DNA of 64,000 nucleotides from Mesorhizobium sp. (GTDB lineage: Bacteria > Pseudomonadota > Alphaproteobacteria > Rhizobiales > Rhizobiaceae), in NCBI GenBank assembly GCA_004020545.1, contig SAQE01000008.1, positions 62,001-126,000 on the forward strand. Reading direction: 5' to 3'. The notes beneath the pieces were generated by a model. It was not told where the DNA came from, made no database searches, and worked only from the letters and a program-made list of their open reading frames with translations. The translations under genes were made by a program, and so were the position numbers. Shown piece by piece: positions 53,167 to 62,472 of this stretch (the stretch's first letter is position 1; each line of letters starts with the position of its first letter).

Positions 53167-53580
53167 CTACGCCTGCAACGCCTTCTCGTCCTCCACCACC
53201 CCCGCCATGTCATCCAAAATCGGGCAATCCGGCCTATCATCACCATGGCAGGCGTGGATCAGCTTCTGCAGCGTCGCGCGCATCGACTGCAGCTCGCGCA
53301 CCTTTTCCTCGATCGCCCTGACATGGGCGGCGGCGATTTCGCGGACGTCGTGGCTGGCGCGGTCCCGGTCCTGATAGAGCGCCATCAGCTGCCTGCAATC
53401 GTCGATTGAGAAACCGAGGTTGCGCGCCCGGCGCAGGAAAGCCAGCCGGTGGACGTCGTCGCCGGAATAATCGCGGTAGCCGTTATCGGCCCGCGCCGGA
53501 CGGATCAGGCCGATCTCCTCATAATAGCGTATGGTCTTGGCCGGCAGGCCGGAACGCTCGGCGGCATCTCCGACATTCAT
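53167..53580 (-). CDS. cueR: Copper-responsive MerR-family regulator CueR/HmrR
   Basis: A 137-residue regulator. MNVGDAAERSGLPAKTIRYY is the winged HTH; the C-terminal ACHGDDRPDCPILDD gives Cys111 and Cys119, which align with the Cu(I) ligands Cys112/120 of E. coli CueR. AAGGAGAG precedes the ATG. A clear CueR-type promoter precedes the copper ATPase gene at 62473, the likely target. Confidence 0.93.
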   Translation of the reverse strand: MNVGDAAERSGLPAKTIRYYEEIGLIRPARADNGYRDYSGDDVHRLAFLRRARNLGFSIDDCRQLMALYQDRDRASHDVREIAAAHVRAIEEKVRELQSMRATLQKLIHACHGDDRPDCPILDDMAGVVEDEKALQA

Positions 53581-53653
53581 GGCGCTCTCCTTGATCTCCG
53601 GCAGCCCTTTCGGCCGCCCCATTGATTTTGCTTCACAATCCTGTGAGTCCTGT

Positions 53654-53694
53654 TGCCGAAATGCCGCAGTTCGGCACTTACCGGCAGGGAAGGT
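53654..53694. promoter_or_regulatory. Inverted repeat and weak CueR-like site upstream of cueR
   Basis: TGCCGAA (53654-53660) and TTCGGCA (53670-53676) are perfect 7-bp arms. Next to it ACTTACC-GGCAG-GGAAGGT (53676-53694) resembles a degenerate CueR dyad with a 5-base instead of 7-base spacer. It could serve autoregulation. Confidence 0.3.
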
Positions 53695-53806
53695 CTTGCA
53701 TATAGGCAGTGCGCGCTTGGCAAGCAAAAGAAATGCCAGCATGAATGACGGCAAGAAAGCGGCCGACTCGTGCCGCTGATACTTTGGCAGGGCGTCGGAC
53801 CTATTC

Positions 53807-54424
53807 ATGCGCTTGAAGTCGTTTGCAATCGTCGCCGCCCTTGCGCTGTCGACCGCGATCAGCGGCTGCAGCACCATCGGCGGGCAATTGTTCACCAACA
53901 ACTATGGCGCGATGACCGATGCCGGCTATCAGCTGCCGCGCGTCCCGATCGAGAAGGTTCCGGCCCGTTACCACCGGCAGGAAGTGCGGTACGATAGTTC
54001 GGAGAAGCCGGGCACCATCATCGTCGACACCCAGAACAAGTTCCTCTACTTCATCGAGGGCGACGGCATGGCGATGCGCTACGGCATCGGCGTCGGCCGC
54101 GAGGGTTTTGAGTGGCACGGCACCGCGCATATCGCGCTGAAGCGCGAATGGCCGACTTGGACGCCGCCTTCGCAGATGATCAAGCGCCAGCCCGAACTCG
54201 CCAAGTTCGCCGGCGGCATGGAGCCGGGCCTGAAGAACCCGCTCGGCGCGCGCGCCATGTATCTTTTCAACAAGGGCGGCGACATGGGCTACCGCCTGCA
54301 TGGCAGCCCGGAATGGTTCTCGATCGGCAAGGCGATGTCGTCGGGGTGCATCCGGCTGATGAATCAGGACATTATCGATCTTTACGACCGCACCTCGGTC
54401 GGCGCCAAGGTCATCGTGATGTGA
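53807..54424 (+). CDS. L,D-transpeptidase lipoprotein (YkuD)
   Basis: A 205-residue exported cell-wall enzyme. The signal ends in a lipobox, STAISGC. The catalytic motif is HGSPEWFSIGKAMSSGCIRL with Cys181. It cross-links meso-diaminopimelate residues of peptidoglycan or attaches outer-membrane proteins. It is followed by a strong terminator. Confidence 0.92.
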   Translation: MRLKSFAIVAALALSTAISGCSTIGGQLFTNNYGAMTDAGYQLPRVPIEKVPARYHRQEVRYDSSEKPGTIIVDTQNKFLYFIEGDGMAMRYGIGVGREGFEWHGTAHIALKREWPTWTPPSQMIKRQPELAKFAGGMEPGLKNPLGARAMYLFNKGGDMGYRLHGSPEWFSIGKAMSSGCIRLMNQDIIDLYDRTSVGAKVIVM

Positions 54425-54493
54425 TCACGATGACCGCGGACAAAAGCATTCATGCGCGGACCGTCTAGGCAACAACAAGACGTCCAAAAACAG

Positions 54494-54527
54494 AAAACCG
54501 GGCCGTTGGGGCCCGGTTTTTTGTTTT
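54494..54527 (+). terminator. Rho-independent terminator
   Basis: A stem CCGGGCC/GGCCCGG with loop GTTGG, extended by AAAA/TTTT, is followed by TTTTTTGTTTTT. It is 70 bases after the L,D-transpeptidase stop and can also act on the convergent NifU-type gene because of the A-run on the other side. Confidence 0.92.
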
Positions 54528-54591
54528 TGCGTCTGGGTAGCGTTGGGAGAATTCGCTCCGCCGCGCCGGTTGGCCGGCGCGGCAAAAATTG

Positions 54592-55161
54592 TCAGGCGAC
54601 CTGCTCGACCTGCTGCACCTCCGGAACGAAGTGGCGAAGCAGGTTCTGGATGCCGTGCTTCAGCGTCGCCGTCGAAGACGGGCAGCCGGCGCAGGCGCCC
54701 CTCATGTGCAGGTACACGATGCCGTTCTCGAAGCCACGAAAGGTGATGTCGCCGCCGTCCTGTGCCACCGCCGGGCGCACCCTGGTGTCGAGCAGTTCCT
54801 TGATGGTGAGCACCAGCTCCTCGTCGGCCTTGTCGTAGAATTCGCCGGTCTGGCCGGCGTCGTTGGCCGGGGCAGCCGAGGCCATGACGGGGGCGCCGGA
54901 CATGAAGTGTTCCATGATGGCGCCGAGGATCGCCGGCTTCAGGTGCTGCCAGTCGGGGCCGTCCTTGGTCACGGTGATGAAATCGTAGCCGAAGAAGACG
55001 CCGGTGACGCCGGGGATCTCGAACAGCCGGCCGGCCAGCGGCGAGGCCTCGCCTGCCGTTGCCGCGTCGCGGAAATCGGCGGTGCCTTCGCGCAGCACTT
55101 CCTTGCCGGGCAGGAACTTCAACGTCGCCGGGTTCGGCGTCGATTCGGTCTGGATGAACAT
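54592..55161 (-). CDS. NifU family Fe-S scaffold protein
   Basis: A 189-residue protein. The N-terminal Nfu domain starts MFIQTESTPNPATLKFLPG, and the C-terminal NifU domain holds MRGACAGCPSST with the CxxC that binds a 4Fe-4S cluster. It delivers clusters to target enzymes, like mitochondrial NFU1. GGAGAT precedes the ATG. Confidence 0.95.
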   Translation of the reverse strand: MFIQTESTPNPATLKFLPGKEVLREGTADFRDAATAGEASPLAGRLFEIPGVTGVFFGYDFITVTKDGPDWQHLKPAILGAIMEHFMSGAPVMASAAPANDAGQTGEFYDKADEELVLTIKELLDTRVRPAVAQDGGDITFRGFENGIVYLHMRGACAGCPSSTATLKHGIQNLLRHFVPEVQQVEQVA

Positions 55162-55295
55162 GGGTATCTCCAGGCCCTTCCCGGGCCGATAGTTTGGAAT
55201 AATTCTAAATAGGCTCTATCGGCTGGACATTCAAGCGAAACGCGACGCTCGGACGGCTGGCTGGCGGAATGTTTTGCAGTCCCCTGCATACACGT

Positions 55296-55505
55296 TGAGA
55301 TGTGTTGGGATTCAGGTCAGGCCGAGTCGAAAATGGTGGCTTCCGAGAACCGGAGCGGAGCGTACTTGAAGTCCGTGAGCACCGGCCTACGCCGGCCGTA
55401 GCCTCAACTGCCACGCCACTCATGAGTGGCTTCGGCCGGCGAAGGCCGGAAGCGCAGGAAGCCGCCATTTGCAGGCCGGCCTCACCTGAATACCAGCACA
55501 TCTCA
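55296..55505. repeat. 210-base imperfect inverted repeat
   Basis: Outer arms TGAGATGTG and CACATCTCA continue with about 40 bases of imperfect pairing (ATTCAGGT..GGCC, ATGG-GGCTTCC). The centre contains the perfect 16-base palindrome GCCACTCATGAGTGGC (55415-55430). Its last three bases form the stop codon of the universal stress gene. The gap between nifU-type and usp genes holds no gene besides. Confidence 0.82.
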
Positions 55506-55994
55506 GGCCAGGCTCTCGATCTCCTCGTCGGAGAGGTTCTGCGGCACCACGGTGACCGGGATGGGGAAGGCGGCGCCCCGGCCGGCCACGGCGCTCACCA
55601 GCGGCCCCGGGCCTTCCTTGCCGGCGCCGGCCGCCAGCACCAGGATGGCGATGTCCTGGTCTTCCTCGATCAGCTTGTGGATCTCTTCTGTCGGCTTGCC
55701 TTCGCGCACCGTCAGTTCGGGTTCGATGCCGACCTTCTGGCGCACCTTGTTAGCGTAGGTGTCGAGCGCCGCGCGCGCGGTCGCGTTGGCTTCCTCGCGC
55801 ATGATCTTCTCGACGCCCAGCCAGTGCTGGAAATCGTCCGGCTCGATCACATAGAGCAGCACCAGCACGCCGCTGGTGCTCTGCGCCCGCTTCGAGGCGT
55901 AGGCGACGGCGCGCTCGCATTCCGGCGTGTCGTCGATGATCGCCAGGAACTTGCGGCGATGGCCGGCTTCGCGGCTGAGGCGTTTGGAAACCAT
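55503..55994 (-). CDS. Universal stress protein
   Basis: A 163-residue UspA-fold protein. It starts MVSKRLSREAGHRRKFLAII, with DDTPECERAVAYA, LLYVIEPDD and LVLAAGAG-K near the usual nucleotide site. The TGA is formed by the end of the repeat at 55296-55505. It lies downstream of trpS on the same strand (102-base gap). Role in stress is general. Confidence 0.88.
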   Translation of the reverse strand: MVSKRLSREAGHRRKFLAIIDDTPECERAVAYASKRAQSTSGVLVLLYVIEPDDFQHWLGVEKIMREEANATARAALDTYANKVRQKVGIEPELTVREGKPTEEIHKLIEEDQDIAILVLAAGAGKEGPGPLVSAVAGRGAAFPIPVTVVPQNLSDEEIESLA

Positions 55995-56096
55995 GTCTAT
56001 CTGCTCGGTATCAATTCGGCCGCAATCTGCCACCGCCACGGACCGGCGGCAAGCCGTCGGCCGGCAGGGCGATGGAAGTCAGTAAGGCAGGACCGG

Positions 56097-57164
56097 TCAG
56101 TCCTGCAGCAGGCCGATAATGTCGCGCACCGTCTTCATCGTGCCTTCGGCGATCGCCCGCGCCCGCTCGCCGCCGTCCCTGAGCACGGCATCGACATAGG
56201 CGCGGTCGCCCTCGATGCGGCGCATCTCGGAAGCGATCGGCGCGAGCTTCTCCACTGCAAGGTCGGCGAGCGCCGGCTTGAACACGGAGAACTGCTGGCC
56301 GCCATATTCCTTCAGCACGTCGGCCTTGGAGATCTCGGCGAGGCCGGCATAGATGCCGACCAGGTTTTCGGCTTCGGGCCGGCTTTCCAGTCCGTCGACC
56401 TCGCTCGGCAAGGCCGCAGGATCGGTCTTGGCTTTGCGGATCTTCTTCGAGATGGTGTCGGCATCGTCGGTCAGGTTGATGCGCGACAGGTCCGATGGGT
56501 CGGACTTCGACATCTTCTTCGAACCGTCGCGCAGGCTCATGATGCGCGCCGCAGGACCGCCGATGACCGGTTCGGTGATAGGGAAATAGCCGTTCACCGT
56601 CTCCTCGCCGACCTCCATCTCGACCCCGACGCCAAGCGCCGCGATGCGCTCGGAGAAGTCGTTGTTGAATTTTTGCGCGATGTCGCGGGTCAGTTCCAGG
56701 TGCTGCTTCTGGTCCTCGCCCACCGGCACATGGGTGGCTCGGTAGAGCAGGATATCGGCGGCCATCAGGCTCGGATAGGCGAGCAGGCCGAGCGAGGCGT
56801 TCTCGCGGTCCTTGCCGGCTTTGTCCTTGAACTGCGTCATGCGGTACATCCAGCCGATGCGTGCCACGCAGTTGAAGATCCAGGCAAGCTCGGCGTGCTG
56901 GATGACCCGCGACTGGTTGAAGACGATGTGCTTCTTGGGGTCGATGCCGGAGGCGAGGAACGCCGCGGTGATCGAGCGGGTCTGGTCGCCGAGATCCTGA
57001 TAGACGAGCTGCGCCGTCAGCGAATGCAGGTCGACGACGCAATAGATGCAGTCGGACTGTTCCTGGAGGGCGACGAATTTCTTGATGGCGCCGAGATAGT
57101 TGCCGAGATGCAAATTGCCGGTCGGCTGGACGCCCGAAAAGACGAGTGGCTTGAAGGCGGACAT
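56097..57164 (-). CDS. trpS: Tryptophanyl-tRNA synthetase
   Basis: A 355-residue class I synthetase. [12 protein letters not shown] is the HIGH-type motif and [10 protein letters not shown] the KMSKS loop. It charges tRNA-Trp. The start [17 protein letters not shown] at 57164 is chosen. A RIME-like mini palindrome lies just upstream. Confidence 0.96.
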   Translation of the reverse strand: MSAFKPLVFSGVQPTGNLHLGNYLGAIKKFVALQEQSDCIYCVVDLHSLTAQLVYQDLGDQTRSITAAFLASGIDPKKHIVFNQSRVIQHAELAWIFNCVARIGWMYRMTQFKDKAGKDRENASLGLLAYPSLMAADILLYRATHVPVGEDQKQHLELTRDIAQKFNNDFSERIAALGVGVEMEVGEETVNGYFPITEPVIGGPAARIMSLRDGSKKMSKSDPSDLSRINLTDDADTISKKIRKAKTDPAALPSEVDGLESRPEAENLVGIYAGLAEISKADVLKEYGGQQFSVFKPALADLAVEKLAPIASEMRRIEGDRAYVDAVLRDGGERARAIAEGTMKTVRDIIGLLQD

Positions 57165-57196
57165 GAGTTCCTCAGGGCTTGTGGAGGGCCGTATAA

Positions 57197-57239
57197 GCAT
57201 GATTCCAAAAAGTTGCAGACTTTTTGGAGCCAATCATGC
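57197..57239. repeat. RIME-like mini palindrome upstream of trpS
   Basis: Outer arms GCATGATT and AATCATGC flank a perfect hairpin CCAAAAAGT-TGCAG-ACTTTTTGG. The outer arms recall those at 4937-5009. Confidence 0.75.
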
Positions 57240-57408
57240 GGCTGGAAACCGCGCGCGGCGAAAGTCTTGCGACGGCGCGCTTATGGACGAAGGTGCATGC
57301 GGGATCAAGAGGCGGGAGATCGCGGCTGAGCAGCTGCTTCAGGTGGATTGCTTGTTTAGTGTTGTTCGGATCACGCTTGTTGCGTCTGTATCTCGGCCTG
57401 ACAGGTCG

Positions 57409-57585
57409 GCGCCGCCCCTCATTGCCCTGCCGGGCATTTCTCCCCGTATAGAGACGGGGAGAAAGACGCCGTCATCACCGGTTTCGCCAATCGCCAGTGT
57501 TTCCAGGGAAGTGCCGGCGTTGCGCCCAGCTTCTTTCTCCCCGTCTACGGGGAGAAATGCCCAGCAGGGCAATGAGGGGCGGCGC
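57409..57585. repeat. 177-base inverted repeat between trpS and murJ
   Basis: Arms start GCGCCGCCCCTCATTGCCCT and pair over about 50 bases with few mismatches with the right end, which closes in GAGGGGCGGCGC. Each arm also holds a TTTCTCCCCGT/ACGGGGAGAAA hairpin. It fills the middle of the 662-base gap; no complete gene is seen in that gap. Confidence 0.88.
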
Positions 57586-57636
57586 AAACATCGACATGTA
57601 TGATAAATGGAACACGTTCCGCATACGATCTGATGA

Positions 57637-57810
57637 GAAATAGATCCTGCCACTGTTAACGACGAGGAAGCTCTGAAGCGCCGGCATGACAGCGAGACAC
57701 CGCTGGAGACAGCGGTGCGGCTTCGGGCCGAATTCGGAATCGAACTTAGCAAGCAGGCACGCGAACCGGTGCCACGCTCGGTCTACGACGAATTGTCTGG
57801 CGAAGACTGA
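57637..57810 (+). pseudogene. Possible gene remnant
   Basis: An open frame of 57 codons without a normal start ends at TGA 57808. Its translation looks coding-like (ETAVRLRAEFGIELSKQ, then AREPVPRSVYDELSGED), charged and with native codon use. The frame begins after a stop next to the repeat at 57409-57585, so the 5' part may have been lost. No family is recognised. Confidence 0.3.
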
Positions 57811-57826
57811 TGCCTGTCGACGGTAT

Positions 57827-59434
57827 TCACGGATCCGGAGACTGTTCCGTGACCGGCGGCGCCGCCTTTGCTTCGCCCCGCTTGACGTTGCGCCGGATCA
57901 TGCCGAAATCGGCGCCGCCGGTGCCGAAGGCGGTAATGAAATAGAGCGCGGCACCCCCGCCGACCAGCGCAAGCACGGTCGTCGCCTTGACCACCAGCGG
58001 CGAACCAGGCTCAAGCTGGTGGGCAAAGTGGCGCTCGACGAAGTAAAGCGCCGCCGCCATGATCACAGCGGACAACACTAGCCTTGGGATGCGTTTCAAG
58101 AGTGGGATGTCACGGCCCCAATGGCCGCGCCGGATCAGCATGCCGAGCAGCATCAGCGCGTTGACCCAGCCGGCTATCGCCGAAGCGACCGCGATGCCCG
58201 GCGCGCCCATCGAGGGGAACAAGGTCAGCGCGATGGCGACGTTCACGCCGACCGAGATGGCGGCAAAGATCATCGGCGTGCGCGTGTCCTCGCGCGCGAA
58301 ATAGCCGGGTGTGAAGGCCTTGATCAGCACGAAGGCCGGCAGACCGAGGCCGAAGATCGCCAGGATCGAGGCGACGATCGGCGTCGAGTGGTTGGCGGCG
58401 AAGGCACCGCGCTCGTAGACGAGCCGCACGATCGGTTCCGACATCACCCAGAGCGCCGCCGCGGCCGGCAGCGTCATGAACAGCGTGAACTCGACCGAGC
58501 GGTTCTGCAGATTGGCGGCCTCGATCAAATTGCCCGACTTCAGCGCCCGCGACAGTTCCGGCAACAGCACGATCGCCACCGCGACGCCGACGACGCCGAG
58601 CGGGAGCTGGTAGATGCGGTCGGCATAGGCCAGCGACGACACGGCGCTGTTCTGCCCCGAGGCGATCGCCGTGCCGATAAGCTGGTTGATCTGGGTGATG
58701 CCGCCGGTGATCGCCGCAGGCAGCGCCAGGATCAGCAGCCGCTTGACGTTCGGCGTCAGGTGCGGCCGGCGGAAACCGATCGAGATGCCGGCATGGCGCA
58801 CCGCCACCCAGACGATGGCGAGCTGCACGATGCCCGCCGCCAGCACGCCCCAGGAGAGCCCGTAGCCGACATCACGCGCATCCAGCCCGTGATACCAGGC
58901 ATAGCCGAGCACGCCGATCAGGATGATGTTGAGGAAAGCGGGCGCGATCGCCGCGGCGAAATAGCGGCGGAGCGAATTCAGCATGCCCGCCATCATGGCG
59001 CCGAGCGACATGCAGATCAGATACGGGAACATGATCGTCGCCAGCCGGACGGTCGTCTCGAACTTGCCCGGAATGTCGGCAAAGCCCGGCGCCACCAGGT
59101 AGCGGACGATCAGCGGCATCGCCAGTTCCATGGCGATGGTGAGCGCGAGCAGCGCCGAGAACAGCACGCCGAATACCTCCTCCGAAAAGCGCTTGGCGCC
59201 GTCGGTGCCGTGCGTCTCGATCTCCTTGGCGAAGAGCGGCACGAAGGCGGCATTGAAAGCGCCCTCGGCGAACAGCCGGCGGAAGGTGTTGGGGAACTGG
59301 AAGGCGGCGTTGAAGGCGTCGGCGACCGGCCCGGTGCCGAGCGCCGCCGCCATCAGCATCTCGCGGCCGAAACCCAGCGCGCGGCTCATCAGCGTGCCGG
59401 AAGCGACGGTGGCGAATTTCTTGACAAGGCTCAT
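57827..59434 (-). CDS. murJ: Lipid II flippase MurJ
   Basis: A 535-residue membrane protein with about 14 hydrophobic segments. It starts SLVKKFATVASGTLMSRALG and has the RRLFAEGAFNAAFVPLF segment typical of MurJ. It flips lipid II for peptidoglycan synthesis. It follows glnD on the same strand (46-base gap), an arrangement common in rhizobia. Confidence 0.95.
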   Translation of the reverse strand: MSLVKKFATVASGTLMSRALGFGREMLMAAALGTGPVADAFNAAFQFPNTFRRLFAEGAFNAAFVPLFAKEIETHGTDGAKRFSEEVFGVLFSALLALTIAMELAMPLIVRYLVAPGFADIPGKFETTVRLATIMFPYLICMSLGAMMAGMLNSLRRYFAAAIAPAFLNIILIGVLGYAWYHGLDARDVGYGLSWGVLAAGIVQLAIVWVAVRHAGISIGFRRPHLTPNVKRLLILALPAAITGGITQINQLIGTAIASGQNSAVSSLAYADRIYQLPLGVVGVAVAIVLLPELSRALKSGNLIEAANLQNRSVEFTLFMTLPAAAALWVMSEPIVRLVYERGAFAANHSTPIVASILAIFGLGLPAFVLIKAFTPGYFAREDTRTPMIFAAISVGVNVAIALTLFPSMGAPGIAVASAIAGWVNALMLLGMLIRRGHWGRDIPLLKRIPRLVLSAVIMAAALYFVERHFAHQLEPGSPLVVKATTVLALVGGGAALYFITAFGTGGADFGMIRRNVKRGEAKAAPPVTEQSPDP

Positions 59435-59480
59435 GCGGTGGATGACTGCCTGCGCAATTGCGTCAAATGGATGGTGATGA

Positions 59481-62285
59481 TCACTCGGCCGCCGCCGCCT
59501 TGGCCTTGCCGTTACGTTCGGGCGCGTTGCCGTCCAGCGTATCGATCAGCCGTTTGTGGATGGTGGCAGTGCGCGTCGGGCTGTCGATCTTCTGTCCGGT
59601 GAGGTCGGTGACGTAGAAAGTGTCGATGACCTTTTCGCCGAAGGTGGTGATGTGGGCCGAGGCGATGTCGAGCGAAAGGTCCGAAAGCGCGCCGGTGATC
59701 TCGGAAAGCAGGCCTGGCCGGTCCAGCCCCTCGATCTCGATGACGGAAAAGCGGTTCGACAGCGTGTTGCGGATCTCGGCGCGCGGCGGAATGCGGAAAG
59801 CCTTGGCGCCGCGCTTCGGCTTCGTGCGCTTCTCGATCATCTCGGGCAGCCAGGTCTTACCGGACAGCACATCCTCGATCAGCCGGCCGACGCGTTCGGC
59901 GCGGCGGCGCTCGTCCTCGTCGCGGTCGAACTCCCTCGAGATCAGGATGGTGTCCAGCGCGCGTCCGTCCGAGGTGGTGAAGATCTGTGCGTCGACGATG
60001 TTGCCGCCGGCCGCAGCGCACGCGCCGGCAATCACCGACAGCAGGCGCGGATGGTCCTGCGCCAGCACGGTGATTTCGGTCACCGCTTCGAATTCGTGCG
60101 TCTTCACCATGGTCGCGAGCTTCTTGCCGGCGGCGTCCGCCTCGCGGATGAATTCGGCGTGGCGCAACTGGTCGGGCAGATCGACGGTCAGCAGGTAATT
60201 CTCGTAGTGCTGGGCGACATAGCGCTTGCGCTCCTTCGCCGGCCAGGCGGCCAGCGCCTCGGCCAGGCGCTCGCGCGCCGCGGCCGTGCGCTCGGCGCGC
60301 GACACTTCCGAGAAGCCGCCGGTCAAGAGCAGTTCGGTCTCGAAATAGAGCGTGCGCAGCAGTTGTCCCTTCCAGCCGTTCCACACGCCCGGCCCGACGC
60401 CCCGGATGTCGCAGACGGTGAGGACCAGAAGCAGCTTCAGCCGCTCGACCGATTGCACGATGGAAGCAAAATCCTCGATCGTCTTGCGGTCGTTGAGGTC
60501 GCGCGTCTGCGCCGTCATCGACATGACGAGATGGTTCTCGACCAGCCAGGCGACGGTCTCGGTGTCGGCGGCGGACAGCCCCATATGCGGGCAGATGCGC
60601 CGCGCGATCCTGGCGCCGGCCTCCGAATGGTCCTCCGGCCGGCCCTTGGCGATGTCGTGCAGCAGCACGGCGACATAGAGCGCCTCGCGGCTCTTCTTCA
60701 GCCCCGGCATCAGCGAGTGCGCCAGCGGATGCACCTTGGCGCCGTCGCCGCGTTCGATCTCGGCCAGCACGCCGATGCAGCGGATGAGATGCTCGTCCAC
60801 CGTATAATGGTGGTACATCGAGAACTGCATCATGGCGACGATCTTGCCGAAGTCGGGGATCAGCTTGCCGAGCAGCCCCGCCTCGTTCATGCGCCTGAGA
60901 TTGAGCTCGGCATTGCGGTCGGAGGTCAGGATGTCGAGGAACAGCCGGTTGGCCTCCGCGTCGCGCCGCAGCGACTTGTTGACCAGGCCGAGCGAGCGGG
61001 TGAGCAGCTTCAGCGCGTCGGGGTGGAACTCCAGCCCGTGCTTGTCGGCGAACCAGAATAGCCTCAGCAGATTGACAGGATCGCGCTCGAACACCATGTC
61101 GTCGGCAATGTTGATGCGGTGGTTGTCGACGATGAAATCGCTTGTGCCGGCAAGCTTGCGCTTGCGCCGCGAGAAGGTGAGGAAGATGCGGTTGAAGCCG
61201 GGCACGTGCTTGGCCTGTTCCTCCTCGAGCGCGGCGCAGAAGATGCGGGTCAGGTCGCCGACATCCTTGGCGACCAGGAAATAGTGCTTCATGAAGCGCT
61301 CGACCGCCGACAGGCCGGGATGCGTGGTGTAGCCCAGCCGTTCGGCGATCTCGCGCTGGATGTCGAAATGCAGCCGCTCTTCCGCCTTGCCGGTGAGGAA
61401 ATGCATGTGGCAGCGCACCGCCCACAAAAAATCCTCGGCCTTCTGGAATTCGCGATATTCGGCCTCGGTGAAGACGCCTTTCTCGACCAGCTCCTCGCCG
61501 GTGCGGACGCGATAGAAATATTTGCCGATCCAGAACAGCGTCTGCAGGTCGCGCAGGCCGCCCTTGCCGTCCTTGACGTTGGGCTCGACCAGATAGCGGC
61601 TTTCGCCCGCCTTGGCATGGCGCTCGTCGCGCTCGGCGAGCTTGGCCTGTACGTACTCCGGCCCGGTCGTGCGCACCACCTCGTGGTCGAAGCGGGCGAG
61701 CAGTTCGTCATAAAGCTTGCGCTCGCCCCACAGGAAGCGCGCCTCCAGGATCGAGGTGCGGATGGTGATGTCGGTGCGCGACAGCCTCAGGCACTCCTCG
61801 ATGTTGCGGGTGGCGTGGCCGACCTTCAGCCCCATGTCCCACAGCATGTAGAGCATGTATTCGACGATCTGCTCGCCCCAGGGCGTCTGCTTGTAGGGAA
61901 GCAGGAACAACAGATCGATATCGGAGCCCGGCGCCAGCGTGCCGCGGCCATAGCCGCCGACAGCGACGACCGCCATGCGCTCGGCGGCCGAGCGGTTCTT
62001 GACCCGGTAGACGTGGCTGGCGGCGAAATCGTAGAGCGCCTGGATCAGCTCATCCATCAGATGCGACAGCCGCTCGGCGCAGGCATTGCCGCCGCCATCC
62101 TCCTTTAGCATGGCCTCGGCAATCTTTCGCCCTTCGCCAAGCCTGCCCTTGAGCAACTGCAGGACGGCCGTGCGCGTGGCCTTGCCGGAGCCGTCGCCGG
62201 CGCTCGCCGCCGTCAGCGCCGTCATGTCGCGGCGCAAGGCGTCGCCTTCGATGATTTCGTCGAGTTTCAGGGAGATCTTTGCCAT
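59481..62285 (-). CDS. glnD: PII uridylyltransferase / uridylyl-removing enzyme GlnD
   Basis: A 934-residue bifunctional nitrogen sensor. The nucleotidyltransferase motif is [20 protein letters not shown], the HD domain [15 protein letters not shown], and two ACT domains close the C-terminus ([18 protein letters not shown] and [18 protein letters not shown]). It modifies PII according to glutamine level. The start [15 protein letters not shown] at 62285 is chosen. Confidence 0.96.
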   Translation of the reverse strand: MAKISLKLDEIIEGDALRRDMTALTAASAGDGSGKATRTAVLQLLKGRLGEGRKIAEAMLKEDGGGNACAERLSHLMDELIQALYDFAASHVYRVKNRSAAERMAVVAVGGYGRGTLAPGSDIDLLFLLPYKQTPWGEQIVEYMLYMLWDMGLKVGHATRNIEECLRLSRTDITIRTSILEARFLWGERKLYDELLARFDHEVVRTTGPEYVQAKLAERDERHAKAGESRYLVEPNVKDGKGGLRDLQTLFWIGKYFYRVRTGEELVEKGVFTEAEYREFQKAEDFLWAVRCHMHFLTGKAEERLHFDIQREIAERLGYTTHPGLSAVERFMKHYFLVAKDVGDLTRIFCAALEEEQAKHVPGFNRIFLTFSRRKRKLAGTSDFIVDNHRINIADDMVFERDPVNLLRLFWFADKHGLEFHPDALKLLTRSLGLVNKSLRRDAEANRLFLDILTSDRNAELNLRRMNEAGLLGKLIPDFGKIVAMMQFSMYHHYTVDEHLIRCIGVLAEIERGDGAKVHPLAHSLMPGLKKSREALYVAVLLHDIAKGRPEDHSEAGARIARRICPHMGLSAADTETVAWLVENHLVMSMTAQTRDLNDRKTIEDFASIVQSVERLKLLLVLTVCDIRGVGPGVWNGWKGQLLRTLYFETELLLTGGFSEVSRAERTAAARERLAEALAAWPAKERKRYVAQHYENYLLTVDLPDQLRHAEFIREADAAGKKLATMVKTHEFEAVTEITVLAQDHPRLLSVIAGACAAAGGNIVDAQIFTTSDGRALDTILISREFDRDEDERRRAERVGRLIEDVLSGKTWLPEMIEKRTKPKRGAKAFRIPPRAEIRNTLSNRFSVIEIEGLDRPGLLSEITGALSDLSLDIASAHITTFGEKVIDTFYVTDLTGQKIDSPTRTATIHKRLIDTLDGNAPERNGKAKAAAAE

Positions 62286-62408
62286 TCGGCGGCGTCTATA
62301 GCGTGTTTTCGCGGCGCTGTGTATGGGGCGGGCGGCCGTTCCCAACGACGTGCGATTGATGCAGCGCAAGGCCGGACGGCCAAAATTCCCAAAAATCGAA
62401 ACCGCCCC

Positions 62409-62439
62409 TTGACCTTCCAGTTGCTGGAAGGACTACCTC
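62409..62439 (+). promoter_or_regulatory. CueR-type promoter of the copper ATPase gene
   Basis: -35 TTGACC (62409-62414) overlaps the dyad CCTTCC-AGTTGCT-GGAAGG (62413-62431). The -10 candidate TACCTC (62434-62439) gives the 19-base spacing typical of MerR-family promoters, which are opened by metal-bound regulator. The ATG is 33 bases on. Confidence 0.88.
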
Positions 62440-62472
62440 CGCCCCATTCGATAATTCCGAGGCGTTTCGACA

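Noticed and set aside
55302..57329. A 675-codon plus-strand frame across usp and trpS
   Set aside because: It is antisense to two well-supported genes and runs through a repeat; no motif is seen.
57339..57752. A 137-codon minus-strand frame
   Set aside because: It is mostly read from the 177-base inverted repeat and looks non-native.
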